Of a stretch of 64,000 nucleotides of DNA, positions 62,740-64,000 are shown in pieces; the first letter of the stretch is position 1; each line of letters begins with the position of its first letter. Origin of the DNA: Paenibacillus ottowii (lineage in GTDB: Bacteria; Bacillota; Bacilli; Paenibacillales; Paenibacillaceae); the NCBI RefSeq assembly GCF_006874425.1, contig NZ_VIJZ01000003.1:248001-312000 (forward strand). Reading direction: 5' to 3'. Both the position numbers and the translations under genes were made by a program. The notes beneath the pieces are model-generated. The model worked only from the letters and a program-made list of their open reading frames with translations, searched no databases and was not told the origin of the DNA.

Positions 62740-62766
62740 GGGTAGCTCCTTGCGGTTATCAAAATG

Positions 62767-63696
62767 TTATTCCTTGTTCAGCACCTGGATAAACAGCTCC
62801 AGAAAAGCTTCACTGTCCACCTGTTCGCACACATTCATATTGGGACTATGATTGAGGCGGTTCTGCACATCGCCTACCGTTTGTCCGTCACATATGCGAC
62901 TGGAGGTTTCCACATCGACATATAACAGCGAGGTATCTACTAATCTCGAATTCAGCGCGACCCCAACAGCAAGCGGATCATGAAGCGCACACGCTTTTAC
63001 CCCGTTGCGTTCTTCATAACGCTTGGTATAAATAGCCGTGCTTTCAGCTACATAATCGCGAATCTCTGGGCGAGTCAGACGAGCAACATGATCGGCAGTC
63101 AGCAGCGCCTTGCGTGTTACATCCAGACCGACCTGTATCAATCGGCCAAATCCCGCGTGAAATACGATCCGTGCGGCTTCAGGATCAGCATACATGTTGT
63201 ACTCCGCTACAGGTGTAATATTGCCGCACCCGTGAATAACACCGCCCATAAAAATAACTTCATGGACGTGATCCGTCAGATCAGGACGCTTCAGCAGCGC
63301 CAACGCCAGATTGGTGAGCGGCCCGGTGCAAATGAGCGTCACTTCTCCGGGATGAGCCATCACGGTATCAATGATGATATCCGGTGCAAAACCCTCGGAT
63401 GCAGAGATGGCTGGGATTACTCCACTCAATGCGCCTCCAATACCGTCTTCTCCATGAACACGGTGCTCGTGCAATCCTTTACGTATTAATGGAGCCTCTG
63501 CCCCTGGATAGACCGGGATATCCGGTCTATCCAGCAAGTTGAGGATTTTGCAAGTATTCAATGTTGCTTGTTTAAGTGAAACATTACCGCATACCGTAGT
63601 AATCGCCTGAATATCCAGCTGACCACTTTTGGCCGCAAGTAAAATACCCAACGCATCATCAATGCCTGTATCTACATCTAATATGATCTTTTTCAT
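62767..63696 (-). CDS. Nucleoside hydrolase (IunH/RihA-type)
   Basis: Hydrolyses ribonucleosides to base and ribose; 309 residues, normal for the family. The calcium-binding signature DVDTGIDDALG is at residues 6-16; ICTGPLTNLALAL near 125, EYNMYADPEAARIVF near 165 and HDPLAVGVALN near 240 complete the active site. The ATG overlaps the stop of the receptor gene as TAATG, so the 12-codon upstream extension is unused. Placed between an ABC receptor and its permeases, it probably acts on the imported compound; adenine deaminase would process adenine released from adenosine. Confidence 0.93.
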   Translation of the reverse strand: MKKIILDVDTGIDDALGILLAAKSGQLDIQAITTVCGNVSLKQATLNTCKILNLLDRPDIPVYPGAEAPLIRKGLHEHRVHGEDGIGGALSGVIPAISASEGFAPDIIIDTVMAHPGEVTLICTGPLTNLALALLKRPDLTDHVHEVIFMGGVIHGCGNITPVAEYNMYADPEAARIVFHAGFGRLIQVGLDVTRKALLTADHVARLTRPEIRDYVAESTAIYTKRYEERNGVKACALHDPLAVGVALNSRLVDTSLLYVDVETSSRICDGQTVGDVQNRLNHSPNMNVCEQVDSEAFLELFIQVLNKE

Positions 63697-64000
63697 TATT
63701 GTGTAACTTCCCGGTTCCAGCGATCTGTCCATGCCTTGATATGATCATTGACGAATTTCATATCCAGCTTGGTCAGCTTGTTCACTACATCTGTACCGTA
63801 CGTAATTCCTTGAGTATCCGCACCGGATAGTACTACCTGCGTGTTCACCGGAGAATCAACTTTTGCCTTGGCGGATTTTTCTTGAACTTCCTTGCTCAGC
63901 TGCCAGTTGATAAATTCCTCAGCCAGCTCCTTCTGGTCGGAGCCTTTCACTACATTAATCGTGTTCATAACTGCATAAGCACCCTCACTAGGAGCTACGA
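63696..64000 (-). CDS. ABC importer substrate-binding protein (PotD-like), 5' part missing
   Basis: The gene enters from the right edge; the last 100 codons are present. The visible part, starting near VAPSEGAYAVMNTINVVKGSD, matches the C-terminus of spermidine/putrescine-type receptors (EEFINWQLSKEVQEKSAK, then a VNKLTKLDMKFVNDHIKAWTDRWNREV end). The stop overlaps the nucleoside hydrolase start by one base. It is the receptor for the permeases at 61123-62739. The ligand is unknown. Confidence 0.88.
   Translation of the reverse strand, partial: VAPSEGAYAVMNTINVVKGSDQKELAEEFINWQLSKEVQEKSAKAKVDSPVNTQVVLSGADTQGITYGTDVVNKLTKLDMKFVNDHIKAWTDRWNREVTQ

Noticed and set aside
1..64000. Prophage, integrative element or insertion sequence
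   Set aside because: No integrase, transposase, terminal repeats or attachment-site duplications were seen; gene content is housekeeping and regulatory.

Overview
The window looks like chromosome from a facultatively anaerobic, endospore-forming Firmicute, most likely a Paenibacillus. Evidence: strong AGGAGG-type ribosome binding sites, GTG and TTG starts, two ger spore-germination operons, AbrB-type regulators, a B. megaterium-style anaerobic cobalamin pathway (CbiH fused to a redox domain, His-tailed CbiX), a bacterial NO synthase, PerR- and CcpA-type sites and a class III ribonucleotide reductase. I see no rRNA, tRNA, insertion sequence, prophage or CRISPR array. Both ends cut an ABC-transporter substrate-binding protein gene.

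Layout. 1-2.9 kb: polar amino-acid ABC importer. 3-4.6 kb: SulP anion transporter. 4.7-8.1 kb: acidic unknown protein, ABC1-family kinase, phasin-like protein, ThuA-like protein. 8.5 kb: first of three AbrB/zinc-ribbon/HTH regulators (others at 45.1 and 54.9 kb). 9.1-20.7 kb: ten-gene corrin-ring operon (cbiH60-X-J-C-D-ET-L-F-G-A) behind a promoter, a cobalamin riboswitch and a terminator. 20.7-22.3 kb: LOG-family protein and uroporphyrinogen-III synthase. 22.4-26.7 kb: ger operon 1 with a small extra membrane subunit. 26.9-30 kb: small unknown protein, pirin, LysR regulator divergent from an EamA exporter. 30.1-34.1 kb: chemoreceptor, DoxX, and a BlaI/M56 pair whose operator recurs in front of doxX. 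34.2-35.9 kb: PerR-like repressor, an orphan PhoB-like regulator and a small membrane protein. 36-40 kb: ger operon 2. 40.2-41.9 kb: diguanylate cyclase and Rrf2 regulator. 41.9-44.9 kb: large GH3 glycosidase with a cre site. 45.8-48.3 kb: nrdDG with FNR and NrdR sites. 48.4-51.2 kb: second cobalamin riboswitch and metE. 51.3-55.4 kb: unknown protein, PadR/DUF1700/DUF4097 operon, SDR dehydrogenase, third AbrB-like regulator. 55.4-58.2 kb: HExxH protein, 53-residue protein, NO synthase, Dps. 58.3-64 kb: adenine deaminase, polyamine-type ABC importer and nucleoside hydrolase, apparently one purine-salvage operon.

Regulatory themes. B12 controls its own synthesis and the B12-independent MetE through two riboswitches with nearly identical promoters. 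PerR-type boxes link perR and dps. BlaI-type operators link blaI-M56 and doxX. Sigma-G-like promoters precede both ger operons. Oxygen and dNTP status appear to converge on the nrdDG promoter. All functional statements rest on motif recognition by eye; no database search was run.
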